In this document: one piece after another, positions 6,485 through 12,681 of the stretch | Position numbering within the stretch: position 1 is the stretch's first letter | Layout of the letters: every line of letters starts with the position of its first letter | Source of the DNA: Deltaproteobacteria bacterium | GTDB taxonomy: Bacteria > Desulfobacterota > Syntrophobacteria > BM002 | Direction of reading: 5' to 3' | Assembly (NCBI GenBank): GCA_017861095.1 | Contig: JAGFXI010000021.1 | Coordinates: 1-14,154 of the forward strand | Length of the DNA: 14,154 nt | Program-made: the position numbers and the translations under genes | The notes under the pieces: model-generated | The model's input: only the letters and a program-made list of their open reading frames with translations | The model's database searches: none | Told to the model about the DNA's origin: nothing

Positions 6485-7785
6485 GCCCGCTCTTGGCCCG
6501 GTTTCACGGCCTCCGCCTCCTGTTGGTCTGCCGCAGCACCAGCATCTTGCTGGGCAGTCAAGTAGTCCTTGGCGGCCTGGATGAAGTTCTCAGCCTTCTG
6601 CTGACTAATTCCCGGGATCGCCGCGAGTTCGTCGATCTGGGCCCCCGCAAGTTCCTCAGCGGAGGCGAACCCTGCTTCATAAAGGTTGTCGGCCGTGGCC
6701 TCACCAATACCCGGCAATGCCAGCAACGATTGATATCCCTCTTTGAGGGACTTCTGATATTTCGCTTCACTCTTCACATCGATATGCCACCCGGTGAGCT
6801 TCGAGCCGAGCCGAACATTTTGCCCTCGTTTCCCGATGGCAAGAGAAAGCTGATCGTCCGGCACGATCACCTCCATGGACCGTTTCCCCTGATCGATGAT
6901 CACCTTCGAGATCACAGCCGGCGCCAGGGCGTTACACACGTACTTGGCAGAGTCCACGCCGTATTCGATGATATCAATCTTCTCGCCCTTCAGCTCTTGG
7001 ACCACGGCCTGGACCCGGGAACCCTTCATTCCGACACAGGCGCCCACGGGATCGATGTCGGGATCTTTAGAGACAACGGCGATCTTGGCCCTGCTCCCGG
7101 GTTCGCGAGCCGCCCCCATAATGGTCACAACTCCCTCGGCAATCTCGGGAACCTCCAAAGCGAAGAGCTTGATGAGAAAATTCGGGTGGGTACGGCTCAG
7201 GAGGATCTGGGGTCCCCGTGACTCTTTGTTCACCTCGAGCACGTAGGCACGGATCCGGTCACCTTGGCGATAGGACTCTCGCGGCACCTGTTCTCGGTAA
7301 GGGAGAATTCCCTCAGCCCGGCCCAGGTTCACCGTGATGCCGCCCTTGTCGAATCGCTGCACGATGCCGTTGACAATCTCCCCTCGGCGGTCCTTGTAAT
7401 CTTCAAAAATGATCTCCCGCTCGGCATCTTTCATTTTCTGGATGATCACCTGTTTGGCGGACTGTGCGGCGATACGCCCGAAGGTGCTGGTGTCGATCTT
7501 CACCCCGAGGCTGTCTCCCACCTCGCAATCCGGGTCCAATTTTCGCCCCTCTGTCAAAGAGATTTCCTGCTCAGGATTCTTGACCTGAGCCACGACCTGT
7601 TTAAACTGAAAGGCCTCGATTTCGCCGAACTCATCGTTGTAGGCCACCTCGAGGTCGAGATCCTGCCCAAGTTTTTTCCGCGCTGCCGAGCGGATCGCTT
7701 CTTCCAGGGTGGCAATCAACACCTGCCGATCAATGCCTTTGTCTCGGCTCACTTGATCAATGAGCCTTTTCAAATCAGGGATCAT
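6481..7785 (-). CDS. nusA: Transcription termination/antitermination factor NusA
   Basis: NusA binds RNA polymerase and nascent RNA, modulating pausing, intrinsic termination and antitermination. The 434-residue protein has the expected order. The N-terminal RNAP-binding domain is at about 1-130, and the S1 domain at about 134-199 (GEIVNGIVQRFDKGGITVNL onward). KH1 carries GACVGMKGSRV at 248-258, and KH2 carries AIGKRGQNVRLGSKL at 316-330. One helix-hairpin-helix repeat pair sits near 352-410 (LPGIGEATADNL and IPGISQQKAENF). The C-terminus ends in an Ala/Gln/Glu-rich tail, so there are fewer acidic repeats than in E. coli. The ATG at 7785 abuts AGAGGAG, with GGAGGG farther upstream. It begins 29 nt after rimP. 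NusA commonly acts on its own operon leader, which fits the terminator hairpin before rimP. Confidence 0.97.
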   Translation of the reverse strand: MIPDLKRLIDQVSRDKGIDRQVLIATLEEAIRSAARKKLGQDLDLEVAYNDEFGEIEAFQFKQVVAQVKNPEQEISLTEGRKLDPDCEVGDSLGVKIDTSTFGRIAAQSAKQVIIQKMKDAEREIIFEDYKDRRGEIVNGIVQRFDKGGITVNLGRAEGILPYREQVPRESYRQGDRIRAYVLEVNKESRGPQILLSRTHPNFLIKLFALEVPEIAEGVVTIMGAAREPGSRAKIAVVSKDPDIDPVGACVGMKGSRVQAVVQELKGEKIDIIEYGVDSAKYVCNALAPAVISKVIIDQGKRSMEVIVPDDQLSLAIGKRGQNVRLGSKLTGWHIDVKSEAKYQKSLKEGYQSLLALPGIGEATADNLYEAGFASAEELAGAQIDELAAIPGISQQKAENFIQAAKDYLTAQQDAGAAADQQEAEAVKPGQERA

Positions 7786-7814
7786 CTCCTCTCTTCTCCC
7801 TCCACCGTAATCGC

Positions 7815-8285
7815 CTAGGACTCGTATACCAGGGTCGCTCGGGCAATGTTCTCAAGGGCGATCGTGTAGGTGGCTTCAGGTGCCGCAACAACCACCGCCT
7901 CCCCTTCCACCCCGAGGATAGTCCCGACTATTTTCCTTCGCCCATCCTGTAAGGCGGCAAGCCGCACCTCAACCTTCCGCCCGGCAAACCGAAAGAAGTC
8001 TCTCCTCTTCCTCACGCGGCGGTTCAGGCCTGGAGAGGAGACCTCGAGGACATAGGCCTCGGGAATTGCGTCCTTGGCGTCAAGGATGTCAGCAAGCTCC
8101 CGGCTCACAGTGGCGCAATCTTCGACCGTGACTCCCCCCTCCTTGTCGATGAAAAGGCGGAGGACCCAGCGCCGCCCCTCTCTGCGGTATTCGAGGTCCA
8201 CCAATTCGAGCCCCTCGTCCTTCAGCAGGGAATCGGCTATCTCCTCGACCCGCCGCTGCACCTCTTTCCGGATTTCCTCAGTCAT
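7815..8285 (-). CDS. rimP: Ribosome maturation factor RimP
   Basis: RimP assists 30S assembly around S12 and S19 and is typically the first protein gene of the nusA operon. The ~156-residue product has the family motifs: EGLELVDLEYRREGRRWVLRL near 25-46, IDKEGGVTVEDCATVSREL and then the conserved YVLEVSSPGLNRRV. A small SH3-like C-terminal domain follows. The ATG at 8285 is preferred to a TTG two codons upstream (8291), which falls at the edge of a poly-T run. Neither has a Shine-Dalgarno, because the nine-T tail of a terminator-like hairpin occupies that position. Translation may therefore be weak or conditional, or a downstream GTG may be used. Confidence 0.93.
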   Translation of the reverse strand: MTEEIRKEVQRRVEEIADSLLKDEGLELVDLEYRREGRRWVLRLFIDKEGGVTVEDCATVSRELADILDAKDAIPEAYVLEVSSPGLNRRVRKRRDFFRFAGRKVEVRLAALQDGRRKIVGTILGVEGEAVVVAAPEATYTIALENIARATLVYES

Positions 8286-8289
8286 ACGC

Positions 8290-8313
8290 AAAAAAAAATG
8301 GGCTTTCAGCCCA
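8290..8313 (-). terminator. Intrinsic terminator/attenuator directly upstream of rimP
   Basis: On the minus strand TGGGCT-GAA-AGCCCA forms a 6-bp stem with a 3-nt loop, followed at once by nine Ts. The T tract ends 4 nt before the rimP ATG. No promoter can fit between the T tract and rimP, so RNA reaching rimP must pass through this hairpin. That argues for a conditional terminator rather than a simple end of the upstream tRNA transcript. Confidence 0.75.
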
Positions 8314-8522
8314 CTTCTCTTAGGAAACTAGATTATAACGTAATTTAACTACAAAAGATAACTTTTGAATTAAATGAAATTATAACCTAATATCCACTAA
8401 TCGAAGTAAGGCTTGTACTCGTTAACGCGCCGAACGAGTTCCTACCTCAAAAAGGGATAGGCGCCGTGCCATCAGCGCCAACACTCCCCTCGCCTTCTGC
8501 TGAAAGCTACATAAGGAGCCGT
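8314..8522 (-). promoter_or_regulatory. AT-rich leader between tRNA-Gly and rimP with candidate promoters
   Basis: This 209-bp stretch has no gene. On the minus strand two exact TATAAT boxes occur at 8332-8337 and 8379-8384, but matching -35 boxes are poor (TTATCT and TACTTC at about 18-bp spacing). A 7-bp stem ACTCGTT...AACGAGT lies at 8417-8439, and CAAAAG...CTTTTG at 8352-8367. After the tRNA, GGCGC...GCGCC (8460-8479) is followed 6 nt later by five Ts, a weak terminator candidate for the tRNA transcript. Whether rimP is driven from here or from the tRNA promoter is not settled by sequence. Confidence 0.45.
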
Positions 8523-8598
8523 TGGAGCGGGCAACGGGATTCGAACCCGCGACACCGAGCTTGGGAAGCTCGTACTCTACCAACTGAGCTATGCCCGC
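8523..8598 (-). tRNA. tRNA-Gly, anticodon CCC
   Basis: The minus strand folds into a full cloverleaf. The acceptor GCGGGCA pairs with TGCCCGC. The D arm is GCTC-AGTTGGTA-GAGT. The anticodon arm is CGAGC-TTCCCAA-GCTCG with anticodon CCC at 8565-8563. The variable loop is GTGTC and the T arm is GCGGG-TTCGAAT-CCCGT. The discriminator base is T, as usual for bacterial tRNA-Gly, and CCA is encoded (8525-8523). This tRNA reads GGG codons. It occupies the place held by metY (initiator tRNA) in the E. coli nusA operon. Confidence 0.97.
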
Positions 8599-8611
8599 TC
8601 ACACAGGAAGC

Positions 8612-8640
8612 AGTGTAATCAAGGAGCCACACCTTGTCAA
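8612..8640 (-). promoter_or_regulatory. Sigma70-type promoter of tRNA-Gly (and possibly the rimP-pnp operon)
   Basis: On the minus strand a consensus TTGACA (8640-8635), a 17-bp spacer and TACACT (8617-8612, 4 of 6 consensus bases) lie just upstream of the tRNA. The predicted start is a few bases before the tRNA 5' end at 8598. This is the best promoter match in the left half of the window. Confidence 0.7.
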
Positions 8641-8837
8641 TATGTTTCAGCGCTGTCGCCTGAACTTTCGGCCCTTCTCCCCAAGTTGGCCATGAACACG
8701 TCGCGCGCTTTTCTGCTGAGTGCCAATCCAGACCACCTCTCGGTCTGCCCATGCCAGGCTCGTGAGGACCTGAACAAGGGACGCCATTGACACCGGTTGT
8801 TCGCTATGGTAACCGCAAGGCGAGAGGAGCAGAAGTC

Positions 8838-8888
8838 ATGTATGTCGCCCTCATCTTCGGGCTACCTTGCCGAGGCCGCTCATGGTAA
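8838..8888 (+). CDS. Possible short leader ORF (16 codons)
   Basis: An ATG at 8838 follows AGGAG with 8-nt spacing and opens a 16-residue frame ending in TAA at 8886-8888 (MYVALIFGLPCRGRSW). The next gene starts 65 nt later in another frame. The strong ribosome-binding site is the only support. It shows no run of regulatory codons that would mark a classic attenuator peptide, and it may be fortuitous or the remnant of a gene start. Confidence 0.25.
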   Translation: MYVALIFGLPCRGRSW

Positions 8889-8942
8889 GCCGGGGGTGTT
8901 GGTCACGGCGGCTCCATCGAACGGTTTCGTTCCACGCGATCT

Positions 8943-8948
8943 GGAGGT
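8943..8948 (+). promoter_or_regulatory. Shine-Dalgarno deciding a TTG start
   Basis: GGAGGT at 8943-8948 lies 5 nt before the TTG at 8954. It is the strongest ribosome-binding site near the gene start, and family-like sequence begins just after this codon. Confidence 0.65.
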
Positions 8949-8953
8949 GTACT

Positions 8954-10039
8954 TTGCCTGAGCGTGCGATTCCATGGCTCCCCGGGGGAGCTGCAACTCT
9001 CGTTGGCAGTATGCCCCATAGAGACCGGGAGCGGGTTATTGATTTCATCCTCGGAGAGATGATCGAGATTCCCGTGTGGCCCCAGCTCTCGGCCTACCGG
9101 GGGGAACAGATGATGATCCAGTTCACCGAAGGCCTGCCGGGTCTTGTGAACCATGGCGGCAGAACTCTGTTCCTCACTAAGGGGCCAGGTTTCGAGGGGG
9201 GGCTCCTCGCCTTCTACGAGGAATACCTGGCGGTCACCGCCGGCGACCTCGTTCTTCGTGAGTCACGTTTTCGCCTCGGTGACGAGAACGGGGGGACACT
9301 GTTCGCCTTTCTCGAGCGTTTGAAGAAGGGTCGGGGGTCCGTTACGGCGGTAAAGGGCCAGACAGTAGGGCCCTTTACCCTGCTTTCGGGATTAAAGGAT
9401 GACGACGATCGCCTTGCCCTCTACGATCCTCGCCTCCGTGACGTGGTGGTAAAGACGCTGGCCCTCAAAGCTCAATGGCAGGCGGAACTCTTGGGCGGCC
9501 ATGGCGCCCGCCCACTGGTCTTCATCGACGAGCCGGTCCTGGGCGGCTTTGGGTCCTCGGCTTTTATCAGTGTCTCGGCCGACGATATTCGTGCCATGCT
9601 GGAGGAGGTAGTGCATCACATCCATAAGGCGGGGGGCTTGGCTGGGGTGCATGTGTGTGCCAACACCGATTGGTCTATCCTTTTTGGGACATCCGTGGAT
9701 GTCATCAACTTTGACGCCTATACCTACTTCGAGCGTTTTGCCCTCTATCAGGAGGAACTCTCCTCTTTTCTGAACAGGGGCGGGGTCGTGGCCTGGGGGC
9801 TCGTCCCGACCACAGATGACGATTCCACTTGCCGGGAGACTGCGGATTCGTTGGCCCGGAAATGGCTGGAGCAGGCAGGCACGCTGACGAATCCCGGGCT
9901 CTCTCTAGAATCACTGCTCCAGCATTCTCTCATCACACCGAGCTGCGGCTGCGGCTCTCTCGGCGAAAGGGCGGCGGAACGGGTAGTGCGCCTGACCCGC
10001 CAGGTGTCGGAAGGATTGAGGCAGGAGATTGGGGGGTGA
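8954..10039 (+). CDS. MetE/UROD-fold protein (cobalamin-independent methionine synthase-like)
   Basis: The 361-residue product belongs to the UROD/MetE-like superfamily: single TIM-barrel proteins related to the C-terminal catalytic half of MetE and to methyltransferases such as MtaA. Visible motifs are LPGGAATLVGSMPH (9-22), VWPQL (41-45), KGQTVGPFTL (134-143), FIDEPVLGGFG (190-200), GVHVCANTDW (231-240) and ITPSCGCGSL (327-336). His233-x-Cys235 with Cys331/Cys333 matches the His/Cys zinc ligands of MetE. The acidic ligand region reads NFDAY, with Asp rather than Glu. There is no N-terminal MetE domain, so it is not a full methionine synthase; thiol methyl transfer is plausible but the substrate is unknown. 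TTG at 8954 is chosen for its Shine-Dalgarno; ATG 8882 or TTG 8867 would add non-conserved residues. It stands alone on this strand. Confidence 0.82.
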   Translation: MPERAIPWLPGGAATLVGSMPHRDRERVIDFILGEMIEIPVWPQLSAYRGEQMMIQFTEGLPGLVNHGGRTLFLTKGPGFEGGLLAFYEEYLAVTAGDLVLRESRFRLGDENGGTLFAFLERLKKGRGSVTAVKGQTVGPFTLLSGLKDDDDRLALYDPRLRDVVVKTLALKAQWQAELLGGHGARPLVFIDEPVLGGFGSSAFISVSADDIRAMLEEVVHHIHKAGGLAGVHVCANTDWSILFGTSVDVINFDAYTYFERFALYQEELSSFLNRGGVVAWGLVPTTDDDSTCRETADSLARKWLEQAGTLTNPGLSLESLLQHSLITPSCGCGSLGERAAERVVRLTRQVSEGLRQEIGG

Positions 10040-10230
10040 ACGGCCAGGGGACTTGCCGATCACCCAGGTACATCAGCTTCTTCTTTAGGATTTGGTTGCT
10101 GAAATCGATCTCTGTCGAGAGAAGAGACAACAGCCCAGTGCGACCCCTCCTGACGGGGCGAGTGACGAAGTCGTCACTGCTACGTTCAGCCAATTTCCTT
10201 CGATGAAGTATGGGGAACCCGTCAAGTCGC
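10040..10230. other. Convergent intergenic region with inverted repeats
   Basis: The region separates the MetE-like gene (plus) from the PrmA-like gene (minus), whose ends face each other. It holds three adjacent small hairpins: TCTCT-GTCG-AGAGA, CCCC...GGGG (around 10144-10158) and AGTGACG-AAGT-CGTCACT (10161-10178). None has a proper U tract on either strand. A bidirectional termination role is suggested only by position. Confidence 0.4.
10161..10178. repeat. Perfect inverted repeat between convergent genes
   Basis: A 7-bp perfect stem, AGTGACG and CGTCACT, encloses the 4-nt loop AAGT. It lies between the ends of two convergent genes. It may contribute to termination or 3'-end stability, although no T run follows on either strand. 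Confidence 0.4.
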
Positions 10231-10878
10231 TTATGTTTTCTTTGCTTCTCGTCCCTCGCTTACGCAGGCGAGAGCTGCCATCCAGGTGTAACTCCCCGAC
10301 GGCGGCGGACCGAAAAAACTTAGGTCGGCATTCAGCCACGTGGAGGCCTGATAGGAGTATTTCTGGAGCGCCTGCTCAACGTGCGGCCTGTCGAGGTCCT
10401 GGAAGCCGGAGAGGACGAGCGGAGCGCTGAAACCAGCAAGCCTCGCAAATTCGGCCATCTTGCCCACCAGGACCGGCATGGGTAGGTTGGCAACCACGAG
10501 GTCAAAAGTCGCTGCGAGCGCCTCCGTTGACCCTCTCACCAAGAAAAGACGCTGTTCCAGCTGATTGAGCCCGGCGTTGGCCTTGCTGACCGCTAGGGCC
10601 GCCAGCGAGAGATCGAGGCCGACGGCCCGCTCAACCCCCAGTTTCAAGGCGGCCAGTGCTAAGACGCCGCTGCCGCAGCCGACATCCACAAGATCATGAA
10701 AGAGGCGGCTCGTGGTGAGAGCAAGGATGAGACGAAGGCACATCTTCGTAGTAGGATGGCTTGGGGGGAAGCTCCGCCCGGTCCGAAGCATGAGGGCGGC
10801 TTGGGCTCGCGTCGGGAACAAGCGCAGCCAGGGCGGCCCTATGGTCAGCGCGTTATCAAGCCGCCACGGGAATAACAC
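10231..10878 (-). CDS. PrmA-like SAM-dependent methyltransferase, N-terminally short
   Basis: The 215-residue protein resembles the catalytic domain of ribosomal protein L11 methyltransferase. Features are LTIGPPWLRL (11-20), a PrmA-like HPTTKMCLRLI (41-51), SAM motif I VDVGCGSGVLALAAL (64-78), the acidic Asp89 in AVGLDLS, and VVANLP (128-133) at the catalytic loop. PrmA is normally about 290 residues with an N-terminal L11-recognition domain, which is missing here. The GTG preceding HPTT in PrmA is replaced by PPS. The target may therefore not be L11. The GTG start at 10878 has GGAGA 5-6 nt upstream. The frame stays open back to the serC stop (10978), so an unusual earlier start is not excluded. 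It is probably cotranscribed with serC, about 100 bp upstream. Confidence 0.75.
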   Translation of the reverse strand: MLFPWRLDNALTIGPPWLRLFPTRAQAALMLRTGRSFPPSHPTTKMCLRLILALTTSRLFHDLVDVGCGSGVLALAALKLGVERAVGLDLSLAALAVSKANAGLNQLEQRLFLVRGSTEALAATFDLVVANLPMPVLVGKMAEFARLAGFSAPLVLSGFQDLDRPHVEQALQKYSYQASTWLNADLSFFGPPPSGSYTWMAALACVSEGREAKKT

Positions 10879-10977
10879 GTTCGTCTCCGATTGAGGGCAG
10901 GATCGGGTAAACGGCGGAGCATCTCGGCCTGTGAACTGGATGATCGATCCCCCGGGCGGCTCGGGTGACTGTCCCGT

Positions 10978-12063
10978 CTACCCGTGGCGACGGGCAAAGT
11001 CCGACATGAATGCCGCCAAGGCCCGGACCGCATCGAGGGATACGGCGTTGTAGAGCGAGGCGCGGCACCCGCCTACCGAGCGGTGGCCTCTAAGTCCAAC
11101 GAACCCGTGGCGCGAGGCTTCGGAAAGAAAGAGGTCCTCGAGAGACTCGCTTGGCAGTCGGAAGGTGACGTTCATGAGGGAGCGGCTCTCTTTCTCGGCA
11201 GTGCCTCGATAGAAACTCGTCTGATCAAGGAGGTCATAGAGAAGCTTGGCCTTCTCGCGATTCAGTTCTTCCATCCTCGCGAGACCGCCCACATGCTCCT
11301 CGAGCCACTTCATCACCAGCTGGACGGTGTAGAGGGCGAAGCAGGGAGGGGTGTTGTGGAGAGAGTTGCTCTTTGCGTAGGTGGTGTACTGCAGCATCGT
11401 GGGCAGGTTCTCCGGCACCCGCTCCAGTAGGTCACGACGGATGATCACCAGAGTGACCCCTGCAGCTCCTAGATTTTTCTGGGCTCCGGCGTAGATGAGT
11501 CCAAATGGCTCCGGAGCAAAGAGGCGGCCCATGATATCGGACGACATGTCGGCTACGAGGGGAACGCCGTTTGGATCCGGAAACATCTGCCACTGGGTGC
11601 CACGAATGGTGTTGTTGGAGGTGATGTGGAAGTAGGCGGCAGAGGGATCGACGGCAATCTCCTTCGGTATGTAGGTGAATTGGCGGTCCTCTGACGAGGC
11701 GGCCACTCGTACGGTCCTGCCGAGACGTCTCGCCTCTCTGATGGCGAGGGTTGCCCAGGTGCCAGTGTTGGCGTAGTCGGCGCTCCGATTCTCCGGAAGC
11801 AGGTTCATGGGCACCATGGAGAACTGGAGGCTGGCGCCTCCCTGGAGAAAGAGGATCTGGTGGTCCTCTCCCAGACTCAGAAGCCGCTTGATCCGTGAAG
11901 CCGCGTCATTGAGGACCGCCTCAAAAACCTTGGATCGATGGCTGAGCTCGACAATCGACATTCCCGAGCCTTTGTAGTCCAGGAATTCCGCCTGGATCTC
12001 TTCGAGCACAGGCAGGGGCAACGCTGCTGGCCCCGGGTTGAAATTCCAGATTCGTTTTTCCAT
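10978..12063 (-). CDS. serC: 3-Phosphoserine/phosphohydroxythreonine aminotransferase
   Basis: SerC transfers the amino group of glutamate to 3-phosphohydroxypyruvate in serine synthesis, and in some bacteria also acts in PLP synthesis. The 361-residue, PLP-dependent (fold-type I) protein matches the family: WNFNPGPAALPLPVLEEIQ (6-24), GMSIVELSHRSKVF (34-47), LFLQGGASLQFSMVPMNLL (72-90), ADMSSDIM, and YAGAQKNLGAAG with the Schiff-base Lys196. LRGHRSVGGCRASLYNAV binds substrate near the C-terminus. The ATG at 12063 has TAGGAGG upstream at about 9-nt spacing and is preferred to a TTG two codons earlier. No serA neighbour is present. The 83-residue gene lies 180 bp upstream and the methyltransferase about 100 bp downstream, suggesting one transcript. 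Confidence 0.96.
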   Translation of the reverse strand: MEKRIWNFNPGPAALPLPVLEEIQAEFLDYKGSGMSIVELSHRSKVFEAVLNDAASRIKRLLSLGEDHQILFLQGGASLQFSMVPMNLLPENRSADYANTGTWATLAIREARRLGRTVRVAASSEDRQFTYIPKEIAVDPSAAYFHITSNNTIRGTQWQMFPDPNGVPLVADMSSDIMGRLFAPEPFGLIYAGAQKNLGAAGVTLVIIRRDLLERVPENLPTMLQYTTYAKSNSLHNTPPCFALYTVQLVMKWLEEHVGGLARMEELNREKAKLLYDLLDQTSFYRGTAEKESRSLMNVTFRLPSESLEDLFLSEASRHGFVGLRGHRSVGGCRASLYNAVSLDAVRALAAFMSDFARRHG

Positions 12064-12243
12064 CCTCAACTCCCTCCTACCAGCAAACGGCGGCCTTGAC
12101 TCCGCTCACATTTCCCGAGCCTTCATCCCCGAGAGATTTCAGGCTGACTCAGTGTCGTAGGGCGGCTCGCTCAGAATGCCTGTCTGGTAAGTCGTCTCGC
12201 CGGGAAATCAATCGCCTCCCCGACTCGGCTTCGAGCCGGAAGG

Positions 12244-12495
12244 TCACGGCGCCTTTAGAAAGTAGCGGTGGTATTCTCCATCGCTCAGATGCTTCTTCAA
12301 TAGTCCCATGAGAAGGTTCACCAGCTTGTCGATCTCCCCGTCGCTCAGGCGCGGGCTGAGGAGCCTCATCAGATCATCGTCGGAAAACTTCTGGAGAAAC
12401 GCGATGAGAGATTTCTCATCGTCCGAGCGTGAGTAGCCGAAGGCTATCATCCCTTCAAAGTTTTCCACGAATTCATGTCGATACAAGGGAGGCAT
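12244..12495 (-). CDS. Small conserved-looking protein of unknown function (83 aa)
   Basis: I cannot assign a function. The 83-residue product is a charged, apparently soluble, all-helical protein with no signal peptide, membrane segment or cysteine. Its N-terminus reads YRHEFVENFEGMIAFGYSR, its middle FLQKFSDDDLMRLLSPRLSD, and its end LLKKHLSDGEYHRYFLK. It resembles small 'cytoplasmic protein' entries I recall from deltaproteobacterial genomes; this is memory, not a search. The ATG at 12495 has a GAGAG ribosome-binding sequence 5-6 nt upstream. Codon use looks like that of its neighbours. It precedes serC by 180 bp on the same strand; the gap contains a short CGGCT-CGA-AGCCG hairpin but no clear terminator. 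Confidence 0.7.
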   Translation of the reverse strand: MPPLYRHEFVENFEGMIAFGYSRSDDEKSLIAFLQKFSDDDLMRLLSPRLSDGEIDKLVNLLMGLLKKHLSDGEYHRYFLKAP

Positions 12496-12681
12496 GGAAC
12501 TCTCTCTTTATCAATTCCAACACTCCCGGCCCTCTCCAGCCGGACACGCCGTGTTCCCACCGCGCTTAGACCCTCGTTTCACTCTTTCGCCGAGGACCGG
12601 ACTCCCGCAGGACTCAGGCTGGTGGAGCACATTCACCGTGGAGGGCAGGCCCATAACGTCACAGAGTTCCCAAGGGAAGCG

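Larger units (their letters stand above)
8641..8953. other. Divergent intergenic region between tRNA-Gly and the MetE-like gene
   Basis: No long gene is supported here. On the plus strand a TTGACA at 8787-8792 has only a weak -10 partner (TAACCG at 17 bp). Downstream are a good Shine-Dalgarno (AGGAG 8825-8829) and a 16-codon ORF at 8838-8888. I saw no recognisable riboswitch core. Confidence 0.4.

Noticed and set aside
12496..12671. 8-nt inverted pair (GGAACTCT/AGAGTTCC) that could sequester the start region of the 83-residue gene
   Set aside because: The arms are about 160 nt apart, and an 8-nt pair in a region this long is not far from chance.
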